Shown: positions 1 through 6,422, counted from the first letter of the stretch. The stretch is 11,052 bases of DNA from a bacterium (GCA_021821565.1 JAKACI010000028.1:1-11052), one strand, 5' to 3'. Notes: a model not told the origin generated them from the letters alone. Numbers and translations are program-made.

Positions 1-1177
1 TTTCTTTTGTAGTTGTTAAATAGTGCAAATTTTTATGCGTAGGGCAAATTTCAATCGGCACTCTCTCAACTACGCTAAGACCGTAGCCTTCAAGTCCTAT
101 AATTTTTTTTGGGTTATTTGTCATTAATTTCATTTTCCCTACCCCCAGATCAACTAAAATTTGAGCTCCGACGCCGTATTCTCTCAAATCTGCTTTAAAA
201 CCTAATTTTTCATTGGCTTCAACAGTGTCGTAACCTTTGTCTTGCAGATTGTAGGCCTTAAGTTTGTTTACAAGCCCTATACCCCTGCCTTCCTGGCTTA
301 AGTAAAGTATAACGCCTTTACCCTCTCTATTTATCATTTCCATAGCATTTTTCAGCTGGTCTCCGCAGTCGCATTTTTCAGAACCGAAAACATCGCCTGT
401 CAGGCATTGGGAATGGACTCTCACAAGAATAGGGTCGTCTTTTTTTATTTCTCCTTTAACTAAAGCGATATGTTCTTTAAAATCAATATCATTTGAATAA
501 ACGATAATCTTGAATTCGCCGCCGTATTTTGTGGGAATTTTAGATTCGACCATTCTTTTTACATGTTTTTCATGTTTTACTCTATAATTTATAATATCCT
601 GTATTGTCAATATTTTTAAATCATGCTGTTTGGCAAATTCAATTAAATCAGGCATTCTTGCCATAGTCCCGTCATCTTTCATAATTTCACATATTACGCC
701 CGCAGGTTTAAGTCCAGCAATACTTGCAATATCTGTAGAACCTTCTGTCTGCCCAGTCCTGACAAGAACGCCGCCGTTTTTAGCGGTAATTGGAAAAATG
801 TGTCCGGGTCTTACAATATCTATAGGTTTTGCATTATCTTTAACAGCCGTAAGTATAGTATGAGATCTGTCATAAGCGGAAATGCCCGTAGTAACCCCTT
901 CTGCCGCTTCTATCGAAACAGTAAAGGCGGTCGAAAATTTAGATTGATTGTTTACAGCCTGAGGATGCAGATTTAACGAATCGGCTTTTTCCTGTGTTAA
1001 TGTAAGACATATTAATCCCCTTGCATATTTTGTCATAAAATTAATTGCTTCAGGTGTTACCATTTCGGCGGCCATCGTAAGGTCACCCTCATTTTCTCTA
1101 TCTTCATCGTCAACTAATATAATCATTTTACCTTTTTTTATTTCTTCGGCCGCTTCTTCAACCGTTGTCATTGGCAT
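1..1177 (-). CDS. ribBA: Bifunctional 3,4-dihydroxy-2-butanone 4-phosphate synthase / GTP cyclohydrolase II (3' end cut by window edge)
   Basis: RibBA catalyses the two entry steps of riboflavin synthesis in the cytoplasm: ribulose 5-phosphate to DHBP (N-terminal half) and GTP to the pyrimidine precursor (C-terminal half). I read 392 codons from ATG at 1177 ([13 protein letters not shown]). The DHBP domain (about 1-205) shows [11 protein letters not shown] at 23-33, [17 protein letters not shown] and GVICEIM. The cyclohydrolase domain (about 206-392) shows VHSQCLTGD with zinc-ligand-type Cys258, Cys269 and Cys271 (KCDCG), then [14 protein letters not shown] and MTNNPKK. The reading ends at ...HYLTTTKE, so only about 6-12 residues of a roughly 400-residue family should be missing. 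Odd: the usual GHTE of the DHBP site reads GQTE (Gln143). The gene lies 31 nt after ribE; a GGGG at 1188-1185, 7 nt before ATG, may be its ribosome site. Probably the last or next-to-last gene of the operon, with ribH expected beyond the edge. Confidence 0.96.
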   Translation of the reverse strand, partial: MPMTTVEEAAEEIKKGKMIILVDDEDRENEGDLTMAAEMVTPEAINFMTKYARGLICLTLTQEKADSLNLHPQAVNNQSKFSTAFTVSIEAAEGVTTGISAYDRSHTILTAVKDNAKPIDIVRPGHIFPITAKNGGVLVRTGQTEGSTDIASIAGLKPAGVICEIMKDDGTMARMPDLIEFAKQHDLKILTIQDIINYRVKHEKHVKRMVESKIPTKYGGEFKIIVYSNDIDFKEHIALVKGEIKKDDPILVRVHSQCLTGDVFGSEKCDCGDQLKNAMEMINREGKGVILYLSQEGRGIGLVNKLKAYNLQDKGYDTVEANEKLGFKADLREYGVGAQILVDLGVGKMKLMTNNPKKIIGLEGYGLSVVERVPIEICPTHKNLHYLTTTKE

Positions 1178-1208
1178 AATAAAACCCCATTAAAATTAAA
1201 TTAATAAA

Positions 1209-1970
1209 TTATTTGATAAAACCGTTTTCATAAAGAAAATCATAAGTTATATTGGATTTTTTTATATTTTTAAAGTTATTATGATGCTGAGCATTAAAAT
1301 CATCATTTAATATATGTTTATTTTCATTATAGCTCTTTTTATCAATGAAATAGTTATCTCTATGGTTTGCATTTTCCGTTAGTCTTTCTGAATTATTTAC
1401 CGCGGCTTTTTCTATTATATCAAATTCAATATTAACATACCCGCCTATTTTTTTATTTTCTAAATTTGTAAATTTATAAGTTAAAGGTATAATGCTTACA
1501 TAAAAATCATTATTTTTAATTTCATTAATTGTAAGACTGATGCCGTCAACGGCAATAGAACCTTTATTAATTAAATACTTAGACGATTCTATATCATTAT
1601 TTGCTATGCCGATAATATAGGCATTATTATACTGTTGTTTGCTTATAATTTTTCCTATTCCGTCTATATGACCTAATACAAAATGCCCCGATATGTCGCT
1701 ATTTACAGACAAAGCAGGTTCAATGTTAACTTTAGTCCCTATTTTCATATATTTTAATGTTGATTTTTTAAATGTTTCCGGTGAAAAATCAAAATTAACC
1801 GTTTTTCCGTTTATGCTTTTTACGGTAAGGCATATGCCGTTAACGGATATACTTTGTCCTATATAAGCTTTCTTAGAGCATTCTAAAATATAGACGCCTA
1901 AAATTCCGCTGTTTGAGCGCAATAATATAGATTTTATTTCACCTTTTTCTTTAATTATTCCTGTGAACAT
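1209..1970 (-). CDS. ribE: Riboflavin synthase alpha chain, with extended C-terminal linker
   Basis: Converts two 6,7-dimethyl-8-ribityllumazine molecules to riboflavin plus the pyrimidine substrate. The start MFTGII is the canonical family N-terminus, which fixes the ATG at 1970 although no Shine-Dalgarno is present. Two lumazine-binding barrels are visible: residues 1-~95 with VNGICLTV (Cys47, the position of the conserved catalytic-site Cys) and SPET; and ~96-190 with GHFVLGHIDG, VDGISLTI and the PLTYKFTNL stretch. The second repeat has Ser where the first has Cys, as is normal. Length is 253 residues against the usual 200-220: residues ~191-240 are an Asn/His/Lys-rich low-complexity stretch, followed by TYDFLYENGF, which resembles the short C-terminal tail of many riboflavin synthases. 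It lies 13 nt after ribD and 31 nt before ribBA, so it is co-transcribed. The symbol ribE follows the Bacillus-style usage; E. coli calls it ribC (also ribE). Confidence 0.95.
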   Translation of the reverse strand: MFTGIIKEKGEIKSILLRSNSGILGVYILECSKKAYIGQSISVNGICLTVKSINGKTVNFDFSPETFKKSTLKYMKIGTKVNIEPALSVNSDISGHFVLGHIDGIGKIISKQQYNNAYIIGIANNDIESSKYLINKGSIAVDGISLTINEIKNNDFYVSIIPLTYKFTNLENKKIGGYVNIEFDIIEKAAVNNSERLTENANHRDNYFIDKKSYNENKHILNDDFNAQHHNNFKNIKKSNITYDFLYENGFIK

Positions 1971-1983
1971 ATTTTAATTAAAA

Positions 1984-3309
1984 TTAATGATAATATATTA
2001 AAAAAACATCATCGCCTGTTTTTTTAATATCCAAATTTTTCAACTTAATTAATTGCTTATCTGCATATAAATCGTCCAAACTTTTTTTGCCGGCATTCGT
2101 ATTTGCAAACGGGAAATTATTATTTAATTTATTTAGCTTATTTAAATTAGCAAAATTTATCAAATCAAATGCGTCAATAGTGCCGGCATTTCCGATTATA
2201 TAAGGAGTTATATTTAATACTAATTTATCATAAAGACTATTTAATATAATATACGCAAATAAATGCTGTCCAGACTCTATCAATATGCTTGTTATGCCGT
2301 ATTCGGCGCATATTTTGAAAATTTCGGCAATATCAAGGTATCGGGTTTTTTTTATAATGCCGTTTTTATTAAAATTATCACTGTCAATTAAATAATTTTC
2401 TAAATAATCTCCATACTTATTATTATAATATACTTCTTTTATAATTGCACCTTTTTGTTCAAGCATTTTTTTTCTTTTCAGTTTTTCTCCGCTGTATTCA
2501 AAAGAAGTAAAAATAATAACTTTATCAGTCGGGTCCTTAAATAAAAATAAGTTAGAATCAAGCGGAGTTATAAGATTTGAGTCAAGGATGATCCTAGTAA
2601 ATTTTTTTTCTGCATCGTTTTTATTATTTTTACCATACCGTATGTTTAATTTAGGATTGTCTATTGCAACGGTATTTGCGGATACCATAATAGCGTCATG
2701 TAAAAACCGCAAATTATGAGTGTATTTTAAAGATTTTTCTGATGACATATAAAGCGGAGTGTTTTCCGAGGCATCGCCGCCACCCGCCGTATTTTTATTT
2801 AAAAATCCGATCTTTCCGTCTAAACTGATTGCAATTTTAATTGTGATAAAAGGGAGATTAGAAGTAATATTTTTTAAAAATATTTCATTTAATTTTTTTG
2901 CTTTGTCTTCTAAAATGCCGTATTTAATTTCAATTCCGTTGCTTTCAAGATATTTAAAACCGCTGCCGGAAACCGAAGGATTCGGATCCTTAATAGCAGC
3001 TACTACACGTTTAATTCCGTATTGTTTAATTGATTCAACGCACGGAGGAGTCTTTCCGAAATGACTGCAGGGTTCTAAACTTACGTATAAAGTTGCCCCG
3101 TTAGCATTATTGCCCGCCATTTTAAGAGCGTTAATTTCGGCATGCGGTTCCCCTGCTTTTTTATGATATCCGAATCCTATAATTTCCTTGTTTTTAACAA
3201 TTACGGAGCCGACCATAGGATTAGGAGAGGTAAAACCCGCAGCCTTTTTTGCAAGCTTTAATGTTTTAGCTATGTAATATTCATCGCTATATTTAACGTA
3301 TTTAGCCAT
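1984..3309 (-). CDS. ribD: Bifunctional diaminohydroxyphosphoribosylaminopyrimidine deaminase / 5-amino-6-(5-phosphoribosylamino)uracil reductase
   Basis: RibD performs the second and third steps of the pyrimidine branch: a zinc-dependent deamination and an NADPH-dependent reduction. The N-terminal deaminase (about 1-145) has TSPNPMVG at 27-34, HAE at 56-58 and PCSHFGKTPPC at 80-90, giving zinc ligands His56, Cys81 and Cys90 with catalytic Glu58. The reductase (about 150-441) has KIAISLDGKIG from 158, DNPKLNIR at 217-224 and the ILIESGQ segment at 342-348. It is 441 residues against about 360-400. The excess sits in Asn-rich stretches near 168-186, 298-323 and 376-410. Glycines expected in VGxGTV and EGG read VSANTV (209-214) and ESG (345-347). 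ATG follows the nrdR stop with one base between (TAA-A-ATG), so translation is probably coupled. Deaminase assignment is certain; full reductase activity is likely. Confidence 0.95.
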   Translation of the reverse strand: MAKYVKYSDEYYIAKTLKLAKKAAGFTSPNPMVGSVIVKNKEIIGFGYHKKAGEPHAEINALKMAGNNANGATLYVSLEPCSHFGKTPPCVESIKQYGIKRVVAAIKDPNPSVSGSGFKYLESNGIEIKYGILEDKAKKLNEIFLKNITSNLPFITIKIAISLDGKIGFLNKNTAGGGDASENTPLYMSSEKSLKYTHNLRFLHDAIMVSANTVAIDNPKLNIRYGKNNKNDAEKKFTRIILDSNLITPLDSNLFLFKDPTDKVIIFTSFEYSGEKLKRKKMLEQKGAIIKEVYYNNKYGDYLENYLIDSDNFNKNGIIKKTRYLDIAEIFKICAEYGITSILIESGQHLFAYIILNSLYDKLVLNITPYIIGNAGTIDAFDLINFANLNKLNKLNNNFPFANTNAGKKSLDDLYADKQLIKLKNLDIKKTGDDVFLIYYH

Positions 3310-3310
3310 T

Positions 3311-3766
3311 TTATTTTTTTTCTATAAGATCGGATACGGTTTCGTATAATTCGTTTATATCTTTAAACGATAGATAAACAGAAGCAAATCTCACATAGCT
3401 TATAGCGTCGATATTTTTTAGTTTATTGAGAGCAAATTTTCCTATCTCCGTGCTTTGTATTTCACTTAAGCTGCTTTCTTCAATCCATTTTTCTACGGAT
3501 AGGGTTATATTTTCGATATTTTCTATAGAAACAGGTCTTTTTTCACAAGCTTTAATCAAACCGTTTAATATTTTTTTTCTGTCAAAAACTTCCCGCCTGC
3601 CGTCTTTTTTTATAATCAAGGGCAATGACATAACAATAGTTTCTAATGTGAAAAATTTTCTTCCGCAAAAATTACACTGTCTTTTTCTGCGAACAGTCAC
3701 AGCGTCCTTAGACAATCTTGAATCTATAACTTTATCGTCTTCACTTGAACAAAAAGGACATTTCAT
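3311..3766 (-). CDS. nrdR: Transcriptional repressor NrdR
   Basis: NrdR is the nucleotide-sensing repressor of ribonucleotide reductase genes. The 151 residues match the family length. The N-terminal zinc ribbon has Cys3, Cys6, Cys31 and Cys34 (MKCPFC and CNFCGRKF), with the basic VRRKRQ just before the second pair. The ATP-cone follows from about residue 49, starting at IIKKDGRREVFDRKKI and running through the SYVRFASVYLSFKD segment near 120-135. The gene heads the minus-strand operon, immediately before ribD, a pairing seen in many proteobacteria. The start is the only ATG compatible with MKCPFC. Upstream sequence is almost pure A/T, with no Shine-Dalgarno and no clear NrdR-box pair, so autoregulation is not shown. 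No ribonucleotide reductase gene is in the window. Confidence 0.97.
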   Translation of the reverse strand: MKCPFCSSEDDKVIDSRLSKDAVTVRRKRQCNFCGRKFFTLETIVMSLPLIIKKDGRREVFDRKKILNGLIKACEKRPVSIENIENITLSVEKWIEESSLSEIQSTEIGKFALNKLKNIDAISYVRFASVYLSFKDINELYETVSDLIEKK

Positions 3767-3881
3767 ATATATGTTGTTTATTATTGTTTATTTTATAATT
3801 TTTATTTATAAAAATGTTATTATTATAATATGAATTTATAAAAATAAAAAACTAAAAATTTATAATTTAAAAATTAAAAAT
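3767..3881. promoter_or_regulatory. Divergent promoter region between nrdR operon and prepilin gene
   Basis: This 115-bp spacer, almost entirely A/T, must carry promoters for both directions. TATAAT occurs on the plus strand at 3824-3829 and overlaps a TATAAT on the minus strand (3827-3822), so opposing polymerases might compete. The -35 matches at 17-bp spacing are poor both ways (TTTATT and TTTTTA), so the assignment is tentative. No FMN riboswitch-like block precedes the rib operon. Confidence 0.4.
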
Positions 3882-4583
3882 ATGACCTTTAAAATTTTTA
3901 TTAAAAATAAAAATGCTTTTACATTAGTTGAAATCGTGATGGTTTTAATTTTAATCGGAATAATAGGAATAATAGGAATTATAGGACTGAATTCCGCAGT
4001 TTCAAACGATAGGACAATTTATGAAAGACAGCTTGAATCATCTATAAGGTATGCACAGCAGTATTCTATGTCCCATTATTGCTTTACATTTGTAGTTTTT
4101 ACAAACCCGACGGCGAATACCCCCTCCAATTCAAATGTCTGTTCTATATCTTCATCAGGTGGAAGCTCGGGCGCAGAATACGGCGGATATCAAATATGTG
4201 CCTGTCCTTCGTCAAATACTTCAAATAGCGGCATCAATTCATCTGACCCTGTTTTAATAAATAACCCGTTAGCGCAAACCGCAAATTACTTTTCGGTGGC
4301 GCTTAACTATGGAATAACATATTCAGTTCAAAACAATTCTAATGTTACGCCAAATATTGTCGGAAATTATTTTGCTTTTAATTCTGAAGGTCAACCGGGA
4401 ATTTTTAATAGTACTGATCTAAACATATGCCAATCTACTTCCGCTTCATTTGCGCCGTTTAGTATTTCCAATAATACAACAAACCCAATTTATTTTCTTC
4501 AAATTTCTTTCGGCTATATCCCTTCCGATTCTTTTTATATATACCCTGATACAGGTCTTGTAAGCAGCAATGGTCCTCTGTAA
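3882..4583 (+). CDS. Type IV pilin-like / pseudopilin protein with prepilin N-terminus
   Basis: The 233-residue product begins with a short basic leader (MTFKIFIKNKNA) followed by FTLVEIVMVLILIG. This is the class III signal cut by a prepilin peptidase, with Glu at mature position 5 (Glu17). The residue before the cut is Ala12, not the usual Gly. A hydrophobic helix (13-~38) contains GIIGIIGIIG, encoded by three 9-bp repeats. The rest is a Ser/Asn/Thr-rich globular part with five cysteines (67, 87, 106, 108, 183), an odd number. After membrane insertion and cleavage it would join a type IV pilus or type II secretion pseudopilus. No pilus assembly gene is nearby, so I cannot say which. The start has no Shine-Dalgarno and is chosen because it gives the complete leader. 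General family certain; exact subtype (for example GspH-like or minor pilin) unknown. Confidence 0.85.
   Translation: MTFKIFIKNKNAFTLVEIVMVLILIGIIGIIGIIGLNSAVSNDRTIYERQLESSIRYAQQYSMSHYCFTFVVFTNPTANTPSNSNVCSISSSGGSSGAEYGGYQICACPSSNTSNSGINSSDPVLINNPLAQTANYFSVALNYGITYSVQNNSNVTPNIVGNYFAFNSEGQPGIFNSTDLNICQSTSASFAPFSISNNTTNPIYFLQISFGYIPSDSFYIYPDTGLVSSNGPL
3957..3983 (+). repeat. Three 9-bp tandem repeats in the prepilin helix
   Basis: Three successive units of GGAATAATA (the third reads GGAATTATA) encode Gly-Ile-Ile three times, residues 26-34 of the prepilin. Unit gain or loss would keep the frame and change the length of the hydrophobic helix by three residues. Confidence 0.85.
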
Positions 4584-4620
4584 TTCAATTTTTTCCACAA
4601 AATAAGTATATTTTAATTTT

Positions 4621-4652
4621 GTCTTGTAAGTAGCAGCGGCTCTCTTCAATGA
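4621..4652 (+). pseudogene. Possible decayed copy of the prepilin 3' end
   Basis: Bases 4621-4646 match the prepilin's last codons (4555-4580) at 20 of 26 positions. Read in the matching frame, the copy gives LVSSSGSLQ-stop against LVSSNGPL-stop. Three of the six changes fall at silent third positions, a pattern that looks like former coding sequence. An in-frame TAA lies just upstream and no start is available, so it is a remnant at most. Chance similarity is not excluded over so short a stretch. Confidence 0.35.
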
Positions 4653-4700
4653 TAAAATTAAATTTTGCAGGCAAGACTAACCATAATCTATAATTTCTAA

Positions 4701-4729
4701 TGGAAATTTTTATTCTATAATGATATAAT
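4701..4729 (+). promoter_or_regulatory. Sigma70-type promoter for the small secreted protein
   Basis: TGGAAA (4701-4706, 4 of 6 to the -35 consensus) is separated by exactly 17 bp from a perfect TATAAT at 4724-4729. Transcription would begin near 4736, leaving a leader of about 60 nt before the ATG at 4795. A second TATAAT at 4716-4721 lacks a partner. This is the best promoter I can read in the window. Confidence 0.55.
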
Positions 4730-4779
4730 ATCCTAATTTTAAAATATATAAAGTAAATCATCCAAAATTATTAAACAAG

Positions 4780-4786
4780 AAGGGGG
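4780..4786 (+). promoter_or_regulatory. Strong ribosome-binding site (AAGGGGG)
   Basis: AAGGGGG ends 8 nt before the ATG at 4795 and fixes that start. It stands out because most genes here have no Shine-Dalgarno; ileS has the closely similar AAGGGG at the same 8-nt spacing (6581-6586). Confidence 0.75.
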
Positions 4787-4794
4787 TATTATTT

Positions 4795-5274
4795 ATGCTT
4801 AATTTAAAAATTAAAAATCTGTTATCTGCACCTGCAGTACCTGCAGTTTCTGCACCTGCAGTTTCTGCACCTGCAGTTTCTTTAATAGTCTCTTTAATCA
4901 TCGGTTTATTTATTTTTGGTTTAGCAGTATTTGCCATGCCAAAGTTTGCCAATGCTAAAACAAAAACATTTTATTGTCCGTCGGGCTATTCTTTTAACTT
5001 AAAATCAGATCTATGTGAAGGAGACGGGAGTCTTAAAGGCTACAATGCGACGCCGTCCCTAAGAATAAATGTTTTTAAATCAAAACATCATATTTATATT
5101 TGTCCAAATAAATATGTATATTCAAAAAAAATTCAGCTTTGCAGGGGCGAAGGATCTTTAAAAGGCAGCAATATTCAGCCTACAGTTCAATCCCGGAAAA
5201 CAAAATCGGCTTCAAAGACCACTAAGGCTGCATTGAAAAATATTAAAAAGACAAGTTTAAAAATAAAAAAATAG
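4795..5274 (+). CDS. Small secreted Cys-repeat protein of unknown function
   Basis: I do not recognise this 159-residue protein. The N-terminus is a Sec-type signal: a basic start (MLNLKIKN), an unusual Ala/Pro/Val/Ser repeat at 11-29, a hydrophobic core at 30-47, and a likely cut after Ala54 (ANA, then KTK). The mature part has two copies of one motif with an exact 42-residue period: CPSGYSFNLKSDLCEGDGSLKG at 61-82 (given here only as a short motif; key residues Cys61, Tyr65, Cys74, Gly78) and its partner at 103-124 (Cys103, Tyr107, Cys116, Gly120). Consensus CPxxYx(8)LCxGxGSLKG. The spacing of 12 residues between cysteines suggests one disulfide per copy, loosely like chitin-binding-type knots, but this is only a resemblance. 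The tail (133-159) is Lys/Ser/Thr-rich and ends KIKK, so it may bind an anionic surface or nucleic acid. It has its own promoter and ribosome site. Start is certain; function is not. Confidence 0.8.
   Translation: MLNLKIKNLLSAPAVPAVSAPAVSAPAVSLIVSLIIGLFIFGLAVFAMPKFANAKTKTFYCPSGYSFNLKSDLCEGDGSLKGYNATPSLRINVFKSKHHIYICPNKYVYSKKIQLCRGEGSLKGSNIQPTVQSRKTKSASKTTKAALKNIKKTSLKIKK
4825..4881 (+). repeat. 15-bp tandem repeats encoding SAPAV in the signal-peptide region
   Basis: Units of TCTGCACCTGCAGTT lie at 4825-4839 (last base A), 4849-4863 and 4864-4878. A 9-bp partial unit sits between the first two, and a trailing TCT ends the array. They encode SAPAV, PAV, SAPAV, SAPAV, S (residues 11-29). The two last full units are identical at DNA level, suggesting recent duplication by slippage. 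The GC content is far above the surroundings. Confidence 0.92.
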
Positions 5275-5335
5275 TTAGTAAAACTTAAAATTTAATTTAA
5301 TTTAAATATAAAAATATGCAAATAATACTGATACA

Positions 5336-6319
5336 ATGAAAATAATAGCAATATTAAGAAATCAGCGAATGTTTGATATTTTAAAAGAGTATGCCGATTT
5401 AAATAATTTTGGCATTGTTCATTATATAAATGTTGAAAATTTTTTAAATAATTATTCTTTATACATAAATGACGATATTTATATGGTTGTAAATGCAGGG
5501 ATAGAAATTGGACATAATGTATTATCGTTGAAAAATATTAAAGCTATTCAGCAATTTGGCATCGGTGTTGAAAACGTTGACTTAGAAGAAGCTTCAAACA
5601 ATAAAATACCTGTTTTTAATGTTCAGACAAAAGGAACCGCCAATGCAACGTCTGTAGCTGAACTGTCAATGTTTTATGCATTGGCTCTTGCAAGAGATTA
5701 TAACGGATGTATAAATTCTATTAATCACGGCATTGCTAATGAGCCTATGGGTATCAGCCTGGCAGGCAAAAAATTCGGCATTATCGGCATGGGAGGAATA
5801 GGTCTTGAGCTAATAAGACTGCTAAAGCCTTTTAATACAATTATTTACGGTATTAAACACACAAAACCTGAAAAAGATTACGCAAAAAAATTAGGTATAG
5901 AGTTTACAGGGACATTTGCTGATGATTTTAAAATTATATTGCCGAAATTAGATTTTATTGTTTTGGCATTGCCTTTAAATGAAACTACGCAAAATATTTT
6001 AAACGGCGAAACAATAAACTTGTTGAAAAACGGAAGCTATGTTATAAATGTCGGAAGGGCGGGACTTATTGAAAAATACTCTCTTATACAGGCATTAAAA
6101 AGCGGAAAGGTTAAAGGAGCAGGGCTTGATGTTTTATGGGAAGAGCCTGCGCATATAAAAGATGAAATATTTCATTTTAATGTTATAGCGACTCCTCATA
6201 TCGGCGGAGCTACCGAATCCTCAATCCACGATATAGCCGGAATCGGCATAGAAAATATTAAAAACTATATTGATAGTAAAAGTTTAAAAAACTGTGTTAA
6301 TGCAGAAGCGGTAAATTAG
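5336..6319 (+). CDS. D-isomer-specific 2-hydroxyacid dehydrogenase, NAD(P)-binding (phosphoglycerate dehydrogenase-like)
   Basis: This 327-residue enzyme belongs to the family that interconverts 2-hydroxy and 2-keto acids (D-lactate, glycerate, hydroxypyruvate, 3-phosphoglycerate). The outer substrate domain contains FGIGVENVDLEEA (74-86) and SVAEL (106-110). The Rossmann domain has GMGGIG at 151-156. The catalytic Arg-Glu-His triad is present as Arg241 (NVGRAG), Glu270 (EEP) and His288 (TPHIGG). It lacks the C-terminal ACT or ASB domains of long SerA enzymes, so it is a short single-unit form and the true substrate cannot be read. After the second beta strand, IKHTK (173-177) replaces the acidic residue typical of NAD users, which hints at NADP. 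It stands 61 nt after the secreted-protein gene with no Shine-Dalgarno; the start gives the expected short first strand (MKIIAIL). Confidence 0.9.
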   Translation: MKIIAILRNQRMFDILKEYADLNNFGIVHYINVENFLNNYSLYINDDIYMVVNAGIEIGHNVLSLKNIKAIQQFGIGVENVDLEEASNNKIPVFNVQTKGTANATSVAELSMFYALALARDYNGCINSINHGIANEPMGISLAGKKFGIIGMGGIGLELIRLLKPFNTIIYGIKHTKPEKDYAKKLGIEFTGTFADDFKIILPKLDFIVLALPLNETTQNILNGETINLLKNGSYVINVGRAGLIEKYSLIQALKSGKVKGAGLDVLWEEPAHIKDEIFHFNVIATPHIGGATESSIHDIAGIGIENIKNYIDSKSLKNCVNAEAVN

Positions 6320-6422
6320 ATCAAAGTAAAATATATGATAAAATGTAAGTAAAGCCTGAATCGGTCTTTAATCCAGCGGTAGAACTTGTAGGATATTATT
6401 TAAATGATTATAGACGCTGATT

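Noticed and set aside
3767..3790. NrdR box upstream of nrdR
   Set aside because: Only a partial ACATATAT half is seen; no paired boxes with ACACTATATATAGTGT-like symmetry.
4621..4677. GTCTTG ... CAAGAC inverted repeat as a terminator after the prepilin
   Set aside because: Only six pairs around a loop of about 45 nt with no T-run; better explained as chance within the prepilin-like remnant.
4825..4881. CRISPR-like or operator-type direct repeats
   Set aside because: Units are contiguous, 15 bp long, without spacers, in frame inside a coding sequence.
4758..4952. Open frame on the minus strand through the SAPAV repeats (reads ETAGA units)
   Set aside because: It is open only because the 15-bp repeat contains no stop on either strand; it has no ribosome site, and the plus-strand frame has a signal peptide and conserved repeats.
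6370..6400. tRNA D-arm-like string (CCAGCGGTAGAACT) downstream of the dehydrogenase
   Set aside because: No acceptor pairing, anticodon arm or GGTTCRA-type T-arm can be found in the following 60 bases, so it is not a tRNA gene.
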